From the NCBI RefSeq assembly GCF_026626335.1, contig NZ_JAPNTZ010000011.1:186001-250000 (forward strand): DNA of 64,000 nt, in the 5' to 3' direction. Positions within the stretch are counted from its first letter, which is position 1. Each line of letters starts with the position of its first letter. The notes under the pieces are model-generated. The model did no database searches, had not been told where the DNA came from, and saw nothing but the letters and a program-made list of their open reading frames with translations. Below are positions 52,715-60,614 of this stretch, piece by piece. The stretch comes from Paractinoplanes pyxinae. GTDB lineage: Bacteria > Actinomycetota > Actinomycetes > Mycobacteriales > Micromonosporaceae. The position numbers and the translations under genes are program-made.

Positions 52715-53454
52715 TACAGCCGGCCCGCCTCGATGATGCGAGCCAGGAACTGCCGGGTGCGCGCCTCCACCGGATCGCCCAGCACCTGTTCGGGTGGACC
52801 TTGTTCAAGCACGCGGCCCTTGTCGAGGAAGGCCACCCGGTCGGCCACCTGACGGGCGAACCCCATCTCGTGCGTGGCCAGCACCATGGTCATGCCCTCG
52901 CCCTTGAGGTCGCGGATCATGGTCAGCACCTCGCCCACCAGCTCCGGGTCGAGCGCCGAGGTCACCTCGTCCAGCAGCAGCAAGCGGGGACTGTTGACCA
53001 GGGCCCGCACGATCGCCACGCGCTGCTGCTGGCCGCCGGAGAGCTTGTCCGGATAACTGCCTGACTTGTCGGCCAGCCCGACCCGGTTCAGCCACTCCAT
53101 CGCCTGATCCCGCGCCTCGTTCGCGGGGCGTTTGTGCACGCGCACCGGGGCCAGGGTGATGTTGTCGAGCACGCTCATGTGCGGGAACAGGTTGTACGAC
53201 TGAAAGACCAGGCCGATCTTCTGGCGTACGGCGTCGGGGTCCACCCGCGGATCGGTGATGTCTTCGCCGTCGAGCCGGATCACCCCGTCGTCGATCTCGG
53301 CCAGCAGGTTCACGCAGCGCAGCAGCGTCGACTTGCCCGAACCGGAGGCGCCGATCAGCGCCACCACCTCGTGCTCGCCGACGTCCAGGGTGAGCCCGTC
53401 CAGCACCACGTGGGAGCCGAACGTCTTGCGGACGTCAGTGCAGGAAAGCACCAT
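52714..53454 (-). CDS. Polar amino acid ABC transporter ATP-binding protein
   Basis: A 246-residue ATPase. It has Walker A GASGSGKST, Q-loop VFQSYNLFPHMS, signature LSGGQQQRVAIVRAL, Walker B LLLLDEVTSALDPE and the switch His in LATHEMGFA. The QSYNLFPHMSVLDN segment and overall size match the GlnQ/HisP amino acid family. It ends the binding protein-permease-ATPase operon; one base separates it from the permease. Confidence 0.93.
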   Translation of the reverse strand: MVLSCTDVRKTFGSHVVLDGLTLDVGEHEVVALIGASGSGKSTLLRCVNLLAEIDDGVIRLDGEDITDPRVDPDAVRQKIGLVFQSYNLFPHMSVLDNITLAPVRVHKRPANEARDQAMEWLNRVGLADKSGSYPDKLSGGQQQRVAIVRALVNSPRLLLLDEVTSALDPELVGEVLTMIRDLKGEGMTMVLATHEMGFARQVADRVAFLDKGRVLEQGPPEQVLGDPVEARTRQFLARIIEAGRL

Positions 53455-53455
53455 C

Positions 53456-54304
53456 TCAGGTCCCCGCGTTCTGCCGTCGGGCCGCGCGCAGCGTCACCCA
53501 GTCGGTGATGCCGATCAGCGGCAGGGCCAGCAGCACGAACAGCACGCCGGCGACCACGTACGGGGTGAAGTTGGCCGTCTGGGCCACCCCGATCTGCGCC
53601 GCCCGGATCGCGTCGATGGGCCCGGCCAGCGAGATCAGCCCGACGTCCTTCTGCAGGGCGACGGTGTCGTTGAGCAGCGGCGGCGCCACCCGCCGGACGG
53701 CCTGAGGCAGCACCACGAACCGCATCGACTGCCGGTAGCTGAGCCCCAGCGACCGCGCGGCGGCGATCTGGCTCGGGTGCACCGATTCGATGCCGGCCCG
53801 GAACACCTCGGCCAGATAGGCGCCGTACGTGATGACGATGGCGGCCCCGCCGAGCACGGTGACGCTCGGCGTGCCCTGCAGCCGCAGCCCCGGAATGCCG
53901 AAGGCCATCAGATAGATCACGATGATCAGCGGCAGGCCGCGGAACGAGTACGTGTAGAGCGTCGCCAGCGCCCGCACCGGGAAGAACACCGGCCCCCGCA
54001 ACGTCCGCAGCACCGCGATGAGCAGGCCCAGCGCCAGCGCCGAGATCGCGCAGAACACCAGCATGCGGATGTTGAGCCAGAGTCCTTCGAGGATCTCGGG
54101 CAGCCAGTCGACGGCGATGCTCGGGTCGAAGAACGACTGGCGCACTCTGTCCCAGCCGGGCGCGCCGGTGATCAGCACGCCCAGGATGATGCCCACGATC
54201 GCCGTGGAGAGCGCGGCCAGCAGCACCGACCGGATCGCCTGCCGGCGACGGAAGACGATCCGGTCTTGCTGGATGGCGCTGGGCTCGTATAACCCGGAGC
54301 TCAT
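53456..54304 (-). CDS. Polar amino acid ABC transporter permease
   Basis: A 282-residue inner-membrane protein with a first helix near residues 26-48, then a HisM/GlnP-type permease domain from about residue 75. It shows FRGLPLIIVIYL, the EAA-loop ATPase contact (YLAEVFRAGIESVHPSQIAAARSLGLS), and PQAVRRVAPPLLNDTVALQKD. Only one permease gene is present, so it probably forms a homodimer. The ATG overlaps the binding-protein stop (ATGA). Confidence 0.92.
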   Translation of the reverse strand: MSSGLYEPSAIQQDRIVFRRRQAIRSVLLAALSTAIVGIILGVLITGAPGWDRVRQSFFDPSIAVDWLPEILEGLWLNIRMLVFCAISALALGLLIAVLRTLRGPVFFPVRALATLYTYSFRGLPLIIVIYLMAFGIPGLRLQGTPSVTVLGGAAIVITYGAYLAEVFRAGIESVHPSQIAAARSLGLSYRQSMRFVVLPQAVRRVAPPLLNDTVALQKDVGLISLAGPIDAIRAAQIGVAQTANFTPYVVAGVLFVLLALPLIGITDWVTLRAARRQNAGT

Positions 54305-55173
54305 TGGAGTTCTGGAGCTCCGCCGCTACCGGCCAGCCAGGTCTTTTCCAGTACGGCGAGAGTGCCGTCCTGCCGCAGCTGGTCGACCGCCGTGCTGACG
54401 CACCCGGTCAGCGCCGAGCCCTTGTCGAGCACCAGCCCGAACTGCTCGGGCACGCCCACCTGGGGCAGCTGACCGACGATGACGCCGTTGTCGAGCTCGG
54501 CCCCGGTCATGTAGAACGCGGTCGGCAGGTCGACCACGATGCCGTCGACGGTGCCGTTGACCAGCGCGGCCTTGGCGTCGTCGTTGTTGTTGAAGACCGA
54601 CGGCTTGGTGCTCGGCTTGATCAGGTCGGTGACCGCCTGGTAGCTCGTGGTGCCGACTTGGGCGCCCAGCTTGGCGCTCTGCAGGTCGGCCAGCGACTTG
54701 GCGCCGGCGATCTTCGAGCCCTTGGTGGTGATGACCGTCTGCCGCACGAGGTAGTAGGGCGACGAGAAGTCCACCGCGTTCTTGCGCTCGGGGGTGATCG
54801 AGAACTGGTTGATGTCGAAGTCGTAGGCCTTCGGACCAGGCGCGATGGCGTTGTTGAACGTCACAGAGGTCCAGATCACGTTGTCCTGCGAGTAGCCCAG
54901 TCGCTGGGCGACCTGGTACGCGACGGCGGACTCGAAGCCCTTGCCGTTCTTCGGATCGTTGTCGCTGAACCACGGCTCGTAGGCCGGGTTGTCGGTGCCG
55001 ATCGTCAACTTGCCGGCGGTCTTGGTGGCAAGGGCTCCAGCAGGGCAAACGTCCCCGGAAGCGCTCGCCGAGGCGGCGGGGGAGGCGTTCTCCTCAACGG
55101 GCGAGCAGCCCGCGAGGGCGGCGAGCGCGAGGACGGCGCCGCCGGTGGTGAGAAGGGTGAATCGGCTGACCAT
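54301..55173 (-). CDS. Amino acid ABC transporter substrate-binding lipoprotein
   Basis: A 290-residue lipoprotein with signal MVSRFTLLTTGGAVLALAALAGC and lipobox LAGC. The SBP type 3 fold is indicated by LTIGTDNPAYEPW, FDINQFSITPERKNAVDFSSPYYLVRQTV and GTTSYQAVTDLI. The frame is open further upstream, but MVSRF fits the signal peptide and follows a TAGGCT -10 by seven bases. The ligand is not predictable beyond a polar amino acid. Confidence 0.92.
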   Translation of the reverse strand: MVSRFTLLTTGGAVLALAALAGCSPVEENASPAASASASGDVCPAGALATKTAGKLTIGTDNPAYEPWFSDNDPKNGKGFESAVAYQVAQRLGYSQDNVIWTSVTFNNAIAPGPKAYDFDINQFSITPERKNAVDFSSPYYLVRQTVITTKGSKIAGAKSLADLQSAKLGAQVGTTSYQAVTDLIKPSTKPSVFNNNDDAKAALVNGTVDGIVVDLPTAFYMTGAELDNGVIVGQLPQVGVPEQFGLVLDKGSALTGCVSTAVDQLRQDGTLAVLEKTWLAGSGGAPELQ

Positions 55174-55180
55174 GCTCGGG

Positions 55181-55186
55181 AGCCTA
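55181..55186 (-). promoter_or_regulatory. -10 hexamer of the leaderless ABC transporter transcript
   Basis: On the minus strand TAGGCT ends seven bases before the ATG at 55173, with no ribosome binding site between. Confidence 0.55.
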
Positions 55187-55237
55187 GGGCACGTCTCACC
55201 TGCTGGGGCCGTTCGTCGCCATCCCGTGACGAGTTGG

Positions 55238-55243
55238 CAAAAT
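55238..55243 (+). promoter_or_regulatory. -10 hexamer of a leaderless hisE transcript
   Basis: CAAAAT ends seven bases before the GTG at 55251. An ATG at 55242 overlaps it and is therefore the less likely start. Confidence 0.45.
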
Positions 55244-55250
55244 GCTCCCC

Positions 55251-55514
55251 GTGAAGACGTTCGAAGAGTTGTTCGCCGAGCTCCAGGCGAAGGCGGCGGA
55301 GCGAACCCCCGGTTCGTCCACCGTCGCGGCATTGGAGCGCGGAGTCCACTTCATCGGGAAGAAGGTCGTCGAAGAGGCGGCCGAGTCCTGGATGGCCGCC
55401 GAGCACGAGGGCCCCGAGCGGGCCGCCGAGGAGATCTCCCAGCTGCTCTACCAGGCCCAGGTCCTGATGATCGCGACCGGCCTCGACCTCAAGGACGTCT
55501 ATCGACATTTGTGA
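55251..55514 (+). CDS. hisE: Phosphoribosyl-ATP pyrophosphatase
   Basis: An 87-residue helical enzyme of the second histidine step. It has KTFEELFAELQAKAAERTP, ALERGVHFIGKKVVEEAAESWMAA with the metal-binding Glu residues, and EEISQLLYQAQVLM. The GTG at 55251 gives the typical VKTFEELF start. hisG follows after 46 bases; the other his genes are elsewhere. Confidence 0.95.
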   Translation: MKTFEELFAELQAKAAERTPGSSTVAALERGVHFIGKKVVEEAAESWMAAEHEGPERAAEEISQLLYQAQVLMIATGLDLKDVYRHL

Positions 55515-55560
55515 CGTGCGACCCCGCCTCTGAGGAACCGAGAGAAGGAGCACGTCCGTA

Positions 55561-56403
55561 ATGCTGCGCATCGCCGTCCCCAACAAGGGGACCCTGTCCC
55601 AGCCCGCCTCGCAGATGCTGCGTGATGCCGGGTACCGCCAGCGCACCGACCTCAAAGACCTGATCTGCCGCGACGAGGCCAACAACGTCGAGTTCTTCTA
55701 TCTGCGGCCGCGCGACATCGCCACGTACGTGGGGTCGGGCGACCTCGACCTCGGCATCACCGGCCGCGACCTGCTGGTCGACTCCGGCGTCCCGGCGGCC
55801 GAGGTGCTCGACCTCAGCTTCGGCGGGGCCACGTTCCGCTGGGCCGCCCCGGCCGGCTCGATCACCTCGGCCGACGAGATCGGCGGCAAGCGCATCGCCA
55901 CCGCGTACCCCGGGGTGGTCGAGCGCTACCTGGCCGAGCACGAGCTCAAGGCCGACGTCGTCCGGCTCGACGGCGCCGTCGAGAACGCCGTCCGGCTCGG
56001 CGTGGCCGACCTGATCGCCGACGTGGTCGAGACCGGCGCCACGCTGCGCCAGGCCGGCCTGGTCACGCTGGGCGAGCCGCTGCTGCGCTCGTCGGCCATC
56101 CTGATCGGCCGGGCCGGGAGCGACCACGCCGGCGCGGCCCAGCTGGTCCGCCGCCTGCAGGGTGTGCTCGTGGCCCGCAGCTACGTCATGCTGGCCTACG
56201 ACGTCCGGGCCGACCTGCTCGACCAGGCCACCGGGCTGACCCCCGGCATCGAGTCGCCCACCGTCTCGCCCCTGCACCGCGAGGGCTGGGTGGCCGTGCA
56301 GGCCATGGTCCCGCGCAAGGACGTGCACCGGGTCATGGACGAGCTCTACGAGCTGGGCGCCCGCGCTATCCTCGTGACCGATATCGCGAATTGCAGGTTG
56401 TGA
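55561..56403 (+). CDS. hisG: ATP phosphoribosyltransferase, long form
   Basis: A 280-residue enzyme that starts histidine synthesis. The catalytic domains have VPNKGTLS, DLDLGITGRDL, KRIATAYP and the PRPP loop GVADLIADVVETGATL. The C-terminal 80 residues (VMLAYDVRADLLDQ, HREGWVAVQAMVPRKD, LYELGARAILVTDI) are the ACT-like regulatory domain that binds histidine. The ATG follows GAGAAGGAG. The stop overlaps the PH-domain gene (TGATG). Confidence 0.96.
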   Translation: MLRIAVPNKGTLSQPASQMLRDAGYRQRTDLKDLICRDEANNVEFFYLRPRDIATYVGSGDLDLGITGRDLLVDSGVPAAEVLDLSFGGATFRWAAPAGSITSADEIGGKRIATAYPGVVERYLAEHELKADVVRLDGAVENAVRLGVADLIADVVETGATLRQAGLVTLGEPLLRSSAILIGRAGSDHAGAAQLVRRLQGVLVARSYVMLAYDVRADLLDQATGLTPGIESPTVSPLHREGWVAVQAMVPRKDVHRVMDELYELGARAILVTDIANCRL

Positions 56404-56840
56404 TGGTCACTTATCGCCCGAAGAAGATCCGCTGGGTCGCGATCCCGATCGCAGTCGCCGTGGCGGTGCTCTTCACCGTGCTGAGCTTCGGTCTCAAGGG
56501 GTCGGCCGGCTTCGACAATTCCGGCTCGTTCCAGCGCGGTGACCAGGCCGCCATGATCGGGCTGGGCATCCTGATCGGGCTGGGGGTGCTGGCCTTCCTG
56601 CGCCCCCGGGTGATCGCCGACGCCGAGCACATCAAGGTCCGCAACGTCGTCGGCGGCTACGACCTGCCCTGGTCGGTGGTGCGCAAGGTGCGGTTCGACC
56701 GGAACTCGCCGTGGGCCCAGCTCGAGCTGCTGGACGACGAGCAGATCTCGGTGCACGCGCTGCAGGCGGCCGACAAGGACTACGCGGTCGAGGGCGTGCG
56801 CACCCTGCGCAAGCTGCACGCGGCGGCCGTCGCCGCATAG
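56403..56840 (+). CDS. PH domain membrane protein
   Basis: A 145-residue protein with two transmembrane helices (about residues 12-32 and 53-69) followed by a bacterial PH-like beta domain (PRVIADAEHIKVRNVVGGYDLPWSVVRKVRF, then WAQLELLDDEQISVHAL). Homologues commonly follow hisG in actinobacteria, but the role is unknown. The ATG overlaps the hisG stop. Confidence 0.8.
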   Translation: MVTYRPKKIRWVAIPIAVAVAVLFTVLSFGLKGSAGFDNSGSFQRGDQAAMIGLGILIGLGVLAFLRPRVIADAEHIKVRNVVGGYDLPWSVVRKVRFDRNSPWAQLELLDDEQISVHALQAADKDYAVEGVRTLRKLHAAAVAA

Positions 56841-56855
56841 GAAAAAAACACCTGA

Positions 56856-56861
56856 TAGACT
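56856..56861 (+). promoter_or_regulatory. -10 box of the infC-rpmI-rplT operon
   Basis: TAGACT lies 15 bp after the PH-domain gene. It would produce a leader of about 255 bases before infC. Confidence 0.5.
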
Positions 56862-56867
56862 TGACGC

Positions 56868-57123
56868 CGTCGACCACGCCCTGCCTCCGGCAGAGCGCGA
56901 AAGAGGAGCCCGCTGGTTCCCACCCGAAGCCCTTTCACTGAGGGCCGGGTCCGGTCACCTGGACGCCCGCAAGGGCGTCCGGGGCGCGTCCTCACGGGCG
57001 TCGATGACCGGTCGAGCGGGCCTCAGCATGCGCTGAGGCCTTCTGCTTTCCCGGCACCCAGTTGTCCTGGGGTGCGGGGCCGACCGACATTGGCAGCAAA
57101 GGTAACCGTTCTGAGGAGGCCCC
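56868..57123 (+). promoter_or_regulatory. Structured leader of infC operon
   Basis: The region has no ORF of its own but several hairpins: GACGCCC/GGGCGTC (about 56961-56978) and a 9-bp stem GGCCTCAGC/GCTGAGGCC with loop ATGC (57019-57040), followed by TTCTGCTTT. The last looks like an intrinsic attenuator. The AGAGGAGCCCGCTGG segment near 56900 resembles a ribosome binding site without a good start codon. Autogenous control by IF3 or L20 is the precedent in other bacteria. Confidence 0.45.
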
Positions 57124-57723
57124 ATCAGCGTCGAACCACGCGTTAACGAACAGATCCGTGCTCGTGAGGTCCGGTTGGTCGGTCCGGAGGGTGAGCAGGT
57201 GGGCATCGTCCCGCTCGAGCGCGCCCTGCAGCTGGCCGCGGACGTCGATCTGGATCTGGTCGAGGTTGCTCCCATGGCGCGGCCGCCGGTGTGCAAGCTC
57301 ATGGACTTCGGCAAGTTCAAGTACGAGAGCGCACTGAAGGCACGCGAAGCGCGGCGCAACCAGCAGCAGACCGTCATCAAGGAAATGAAGCTCCGTCCGA
57401 AGATCGACCCGCACGACTACGAGACCAAAAAGGGTCACGTCGTTCGGTTCCTCAAGGCGGGCGACAAGGTCAAGGTGACGATCATGTTCCGCGGTCGCGA
57501 GCAGAGCCGCCCCGAGCTGGGATTCCGGCTCCTGCGCAGGCTCAGCGAAGAGATCTCGGAGCTGGGATTTGTCGAGGCCAGCCCGAAGCAGGACGGCCGG
57601 AACATGATCATGGTGCTGGCCCCGCACCGGGCCACCAAGGCCGCCGCAGTGGCGGGCAAGCCCGCCCGGGAGCCGCGCGAGGGTGAAGCGCCCGCCGCGA
57701 CTGCCGACACGACCGCAGAGTAG
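57124..57723 (+). CDS. infC: Translation initiation factor IF-3 (AUC start)
   Basis: A 199-residue factor that keeps ribosomal subunits apart and checks the initiator codon. The N-terminal domain begins ISVEPRVNEQIRAREVRLVGPEGEQVG, so the natural start is ATC at 57124, four bases after GAGGAGG. The next in-frame GTG (57175) would remove conserved residues. Rare starts are usual for infC and allow IF3 to repress itself. The C-terminal domain has KIDPHDYETKKGHV and VTIMFRGRE. A short Ala-rich tail follows. Confidence 0.95.
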   Translation: MSVEPRVNEQIRAREVRLVGPEGEQVGIVPLERALQLAADVDLDLVEVAPMARPPVCKLMDFGKFKYESALKAREARRNQQQTVIKEMKLRPKIDPHDYETKKGHVVRFLKAGDKVKVTIMFRGREQSRPELGFRLLRRLSEEISELGFVEASPKQDGRNMIMVLAPHRATKAAAVAGKPAREPREGEAPAATADTTAE

Positions 57724-57794
57724 ACAGCTTTTCCGCACGCATCGGGGGGCCACTGGGCCCCCTGACGTGCGGGAGGATCAGAAAGAGGCTCCAA

Positions 57795-57989
57795 GTGCCT
57801 AAGTTCAAGCCCCACACCGGCACCGGCAAGCGGGTGAAGGTCACCGGTAAGGGCAAGATCGTCCGCGAGAAGGCCGGCAAGCGCCACCTCCTCGAGGGCA
57901 AGTCCTCGCACGTCACCCGGCGCATGACCGGCACCGTCGTCATCGCCGAGGCCGACCTTCCGCGAGTCAAGAAGCTTCTCGGCCGCTGA
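57795..57989 (+). CDS. rpmI: 50S ribosomal protein L35
   Basis: A 64-residue basic protein: MPKFKPHTGTGKRVKVTGKG opens it, followed by the GKRHLLEGKSS segment. The GTG start follows GAAAGAGG. It is the second gene of the infC operon. Confidence 0.97.
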   Translation: MPKFKPHTGTGKRVKVTGKGKIVREKAGKRHLLEGKSSHVTRRMTGTVVIAEADLPRVKKLLGR

Positions 57990-58026
57990 CGCGCGCCACA
58001 CCCGTTCCCCTGTTAGGAGTACCGAA

Positions 58027-58416
58027 ATGGCACGCGTCAAGCGGGCAGTGAACGCCCAGAAGAAGCGTCGCACGTTGCTGGAGACCGCCAGCGGATACCG
58101 CGGTCAGCGCTCCCGCCTCTACCGCAAGGCCAAGGAGCAGGTGCTGCACTCGATGCAGTACTCGTACCGGGACCGCCGTGACCGCAAGGGCGACTTCCGC
58201 CAGCTGTGGATCACGCGTATCAACGCCGGTGCGCGCGCGAACGGCCTGACCTACAACCGCCTGATCCAGGGGCTGCGGCTGGCCGAGATCGAGGTCGACC
58301 GCAAGATTCTGGCCGACCTCGCGGTGAACGACGCGGCGGCGTTCGCTGCCATCGTCGAGGTGGCCAAGGCGGCTGTGGCTGCTGAGGGCACCGGTGGCGC
58401 GGCTAAGGCTGCGTAG
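58027..58416 (+). CDS. rplT: 50S ribosomal protein L20
   Basis: A 129-residue 23S rRNA-binding protein. It has MARVKRAVNAQKKRRTLLE, GYRGQRSRLYRKAKEQV, YRDRRDRKGDFRQLWITRINA and LAEIEVDRKILADLAVND. The ATG follows TAGGAG. A terminator-like hairpin is found shortly after. Confidence 0.97.
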   Translation: MARVKRAVNAQKKRRTLLETASGYRGQRSRLYRKAKEQVLHSMQYSYRDRRDRKGDFRQLWITRINAGARANGLTYNRLIQGLRLAEIEVDRKILADLAVNDAAAFAAIVEVAKAAVAAEGTGGAAKAA

Positions 58417-58432
58417 GCTTTCGTTCTCTCTG

Positions 58433-58463
58433 CAGGCGTCTCCCGATCACCGGGAGGCGCCTG
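58433..58463 (+). terminator. Hairpin terminator after rplT
   Basis: A 13-bp stem CAGGCGTCTCCCG/CGGGAGGCGCCTG with one G-T wobble and a five-base loop lies 17 bases after the stop. The T-tract is absent. Confidence 0.55.
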
Positions 58464-58663
58464 TGGTGTATCAAGGTCAAATTCTTGATGTCCCGGCTGG
58501 GTGGTGGGTTCAGACCGTCGCTCCCGCGGGGACCGGCGCGCATTTCGCTGGCCGCTGGCGCGTCCAGAACGCGAAACCCGCACCGGCGACGTGCGTGAAT
58601 GGTTGCGCCCAAAAGCCAAAGCCAAAAGCCAGAAGCAAATCAAAGCCAAGACTGGATCGGTTG

Positions 58664-59440
58664 ATGACGTTCACCGCTCGTACGCCTCGGGTTGCCAATG
58701 CGCGGAAGTTGCAGCGGCGCAGGGATCGCGATCTGGCTGGGCGGTTCTTGGCTGAGGGGCCGCAGGCGGTGCGGGAAGCGCTCGCGGCCGGGGTGGTCGT
58801 CGAGTTGTTCGCTACCGCTGAGGCGATCGAGCGGTATGCCGACCTGGCAGCGCACGCCGAGGTGACTTCCGAAGTCAGTGAGGATGGCCTGGCGGCGCTG
58901 GCGGAGACTGTGCAGCCGCAGGGGTTGGTCGCGGTTTGTGAGCAGGTCGACGTGCCGTTGCAGGATGCGTTGGCCAAGAAGCCGCGGCTGGTGGCTGTTG
59001 TGGCGGAGATTCGGGACCCGGGGAATGCGGGGACGATCCTGCGTACGGCGGACGCGGCCGGGGCCGGTGCGGTCGTGTTCGCCGGTGATGCTGTGGACCC
59101 GTACAACGGGAAATGCGTCCGCGCGTCGGCCGGGTCGTTGTTTCATGTAGATGTGGTCCGTTCCCCGCTCGACGTCGTGACACCGCTGCGTGAAGCCGGT
59201 CTGCAGGTGCTCGCCACCAGCGGCTACGGCGCCGACGACCTCGACTCCCTGGCCGACGACGGCGTGCTCGCCGCCCCCACCGCGTGGCTGTTCGGCTCGG
59301 AGGCGCACGGCCTGCCGCCGGCCCTGCTCGACGCGGCCGACCGCCAGGTGCGGGTGCCCATCTACGGCGGCGCCGAAAGCCTGAACCTGGCCGCGGCCGC
59401 CGCCGTCTGCCTGTACGCGTCGGCCCGGGCGCAGCGCTGA
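58664..59440 (+). CDS. TrmH/SpoU family RNA 2'-O-methyltransferase
   Basis: A 258-residue SPOUT enzyme. A substrate-binding N-terminal domain (RDRDLAGRFLAEGPQAVREAL, VVVELFATAEAIERY) precedes the knotted methyltransferase with the three family motifs: EIRDPGNAGTILRTADAAGA, WLFGSEAHGLP and VPIYGGAESLNLAAAAAVCLY. It probably methylates 23S rRNA or tRNA; the exact target is unclear. The frame is open back to rplT, but MTFTARTPRVANARKL is the likely start. The 247 bp upstream carries short AAAGCCAAAAGCC repeats. The stop overlaps the next gene (TGATG). Confidence 0.9.
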   Translation: MTFTARTPRVANARKLQRRRDRDLAGRFLAEGPQAVREALAAGVVVELFATAEAIERYADLAAHAEVTSEVSEDGLAALAETVQPQGLVAVCEQVDVPLQDALAKKPRLVAVVAEIRDPGNAGTILRTADAAGAGAVVFAGDAVDPYNGKCVRASAGSLFHVDVVRSPLDVVTPLREAGLQVLATSGYGADDLDSLADDGVLAAPTAWLFGSEAHGLPPALLDAADRQVRVPIYGGAESLNLAAAAAVCLYASARAQR

Positions 59441-60441
59441 TGCGGGCCATCGTCTACGACGCCGTCGGGGCCGCCCCGCGCGTCGCCGTGGTGCCCGAGC
59501 CCGCCTGCCCGGCCGACGGCGCCGTCATCGAGGTGCGGGCGACCGGCCTGTGCCGCTCCGACTGGCACGCCTGGCGCGGGCACGACCCGGTGCCGCTGCC
59601 GCACATCCCCGGCCACGAATTCGCCGGCGAGGTGGTGGCCGTCGGCCCGTCCGTCCGCGGCTTCTCGCTGGGCGACCGGGTGACCGCGCCCTTCGTCAAC
59701 GGCTGCGGCCGCTGCGAGTTCTGCGTCAACGGCCAGGCCCAGATCTGCCCCGACCAGACGCAGCCCGGCTTCACCCACCCCGGCTCGTTCGCCGAGCGGG
59801 TGGTCGTGCGGGCCGCCGACACCAACCTGGTCCGCCTGCCCGACAGCGTGAGCTTCGTGGCCGCGGCCGCGCTGGGCTGCCGCTTCGCCACCGCGTTCCG
59901 GGCGCTGACCGGCCACGGCCCGGTGCCCGACGACGCCGTGGTGGCCGTCCACGGCTGCGGCGGGGTCGGGCTGTCGGCCATCATGATCGCGACCGCGCTC
60001 GGCCTCAAGGTGCTCGCCGTCGACCCGTCGCCCGCGGCCAACTCGATGGCCGCCTCGCTGGGCGCGGTGATCGTGCACCAGATCGACCAGGAGGCGCACA
60101 TCGCGATCGACGCCTACGGCTCGGCCGCCACCGCCGAGGCCTCGGTGCGCGCCCTGCGCCGCGGCGGCCGGCACGTGCAGGTCGGGCTCATGCTCGGCGC
60201 CGACGCACGAGCCCCGCTGCCCTGGGACCTGGTCGTCGCCCGCGAGCTGCACGTGGTCGGCTCGCACGGCATGGCCGCCGCCGACTATCCGCCGATGGTC
60301 GATCTGGTCGCCCGCGGCCGGCTCGACCCGGGCCGCCTGGTCGGCTCGACCATCCCGCTCGAGGCGGCCGGCGTCGCGCTGACCACGATGGATTCGCCCA
60401 TCCCGGGCCACGCCGGAATGGTCGTGGCGGTGCGTGACTGA
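59440..60441 (+). CDS. Zinc-dependent alcohol dehydrogenase
   Basis: A 333-residue medium-chain dehydrogenase. The catalytic zinc ligands are in TGLCRSDWH and PGHEFAGEV; the structural zinc site has four cysteines in NGCGRCEFCVNGQAQICPD. The Rossmann motif is VHGCGGVGLSAIMIATALG. Its ATG overlaps the methyltransferase stop, so the pair is co-translated although no functional link is obvious. The alcohol or aldehyde substrate is unknown. Confidence 0.92.
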   Translation: MRAIVYDAVGAAPRVAVVPEPACPADGAVIEVRATGLCRSDWHAWRGHDPVPLPHIPGHEFAGEVVAVGPSVRGFSLGDRVTAPFVNGCGRCEFCVNGQAQICPDQTQPGFTHPGSFAERVVVRAADTNLVRLPDSVSFVAAAALGCRFATAFRALTGHGPVPDDAVVAVHGCGGVGLSAIMIATALGLKVLAVDPSPAANSMAASLGAVIVHQIDQEAHIAIDAYGSAATAEASVRALRRGGRHVQVGLMLGADARAPLPWDLVVARELHVVGSHGMAAADYPPMVDLVARGRLDPGRLVGSTIPLEAAGVALTTMDSPIPGHAGMVVAVRD

Positions 60442-60446
60442 CGCGA

Positions 60447-60452
60447 TATGCT
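60447..60452 (+). promoter_or_regulatory. -10 hexamer of the pheS leader ORF
   Basis: TATGCT ends six bases before the GTG at 60459, the leaderless geometry seen elsewhere in this window. Confidence 0.5.
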
Positions 60453-60458
60453 GACCGT

Positions 60459-60515
60459 GTGGCGACCCTGATGATGCTGTTTAGCCGGCCCGCTGGTCGC
60501 GGGCCGCGGGTCTGA
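60459..60515 (+). CDS. 18-residue leader peptide upstream of pheS-pheT
   Basis: The frame reads MATLMMLFSRPAGRGPRV. It has a leaderless promoter and includes the rare codon TTT for its only Phe. A hairpin CGGCCCGC/GCGGGCCG (60486-60506) overlaps its second half. The position 100 bp before pheS suggests a ribosome-sensing leader, although a single Phe codon is weak for classical attenuation. Confidence 0.4.
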   Translation: MATLMMLFSRPAGRGPRV

Positions 60516-60564
60516 CACGTCCCGAACTCCCTGACCGGCGGGCTGCGGCTCAGCCGTGCCTCCG

Positions 60565-60570
60565 TACACT
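60565..60570 (+). promoter_or_regulatory. Second candidate -10 box before pheS
   Basis: TACACT lies 44 bp before the pheS ATG. It would bypass the leader ORF. Confidence 0.35.
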
Positions 60571-60614
60571 GCCGTCTGGCTGCGAGTTAAGAGGCTCAGC
60601 AGGTGAGGGAGACC

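Noticed and set aside
60442..60614. T-box leader before pheS
   Set aside because: No T-box bulge sequence or terminator/antiterminator pair is visible; the leader instead contains a small ORF.
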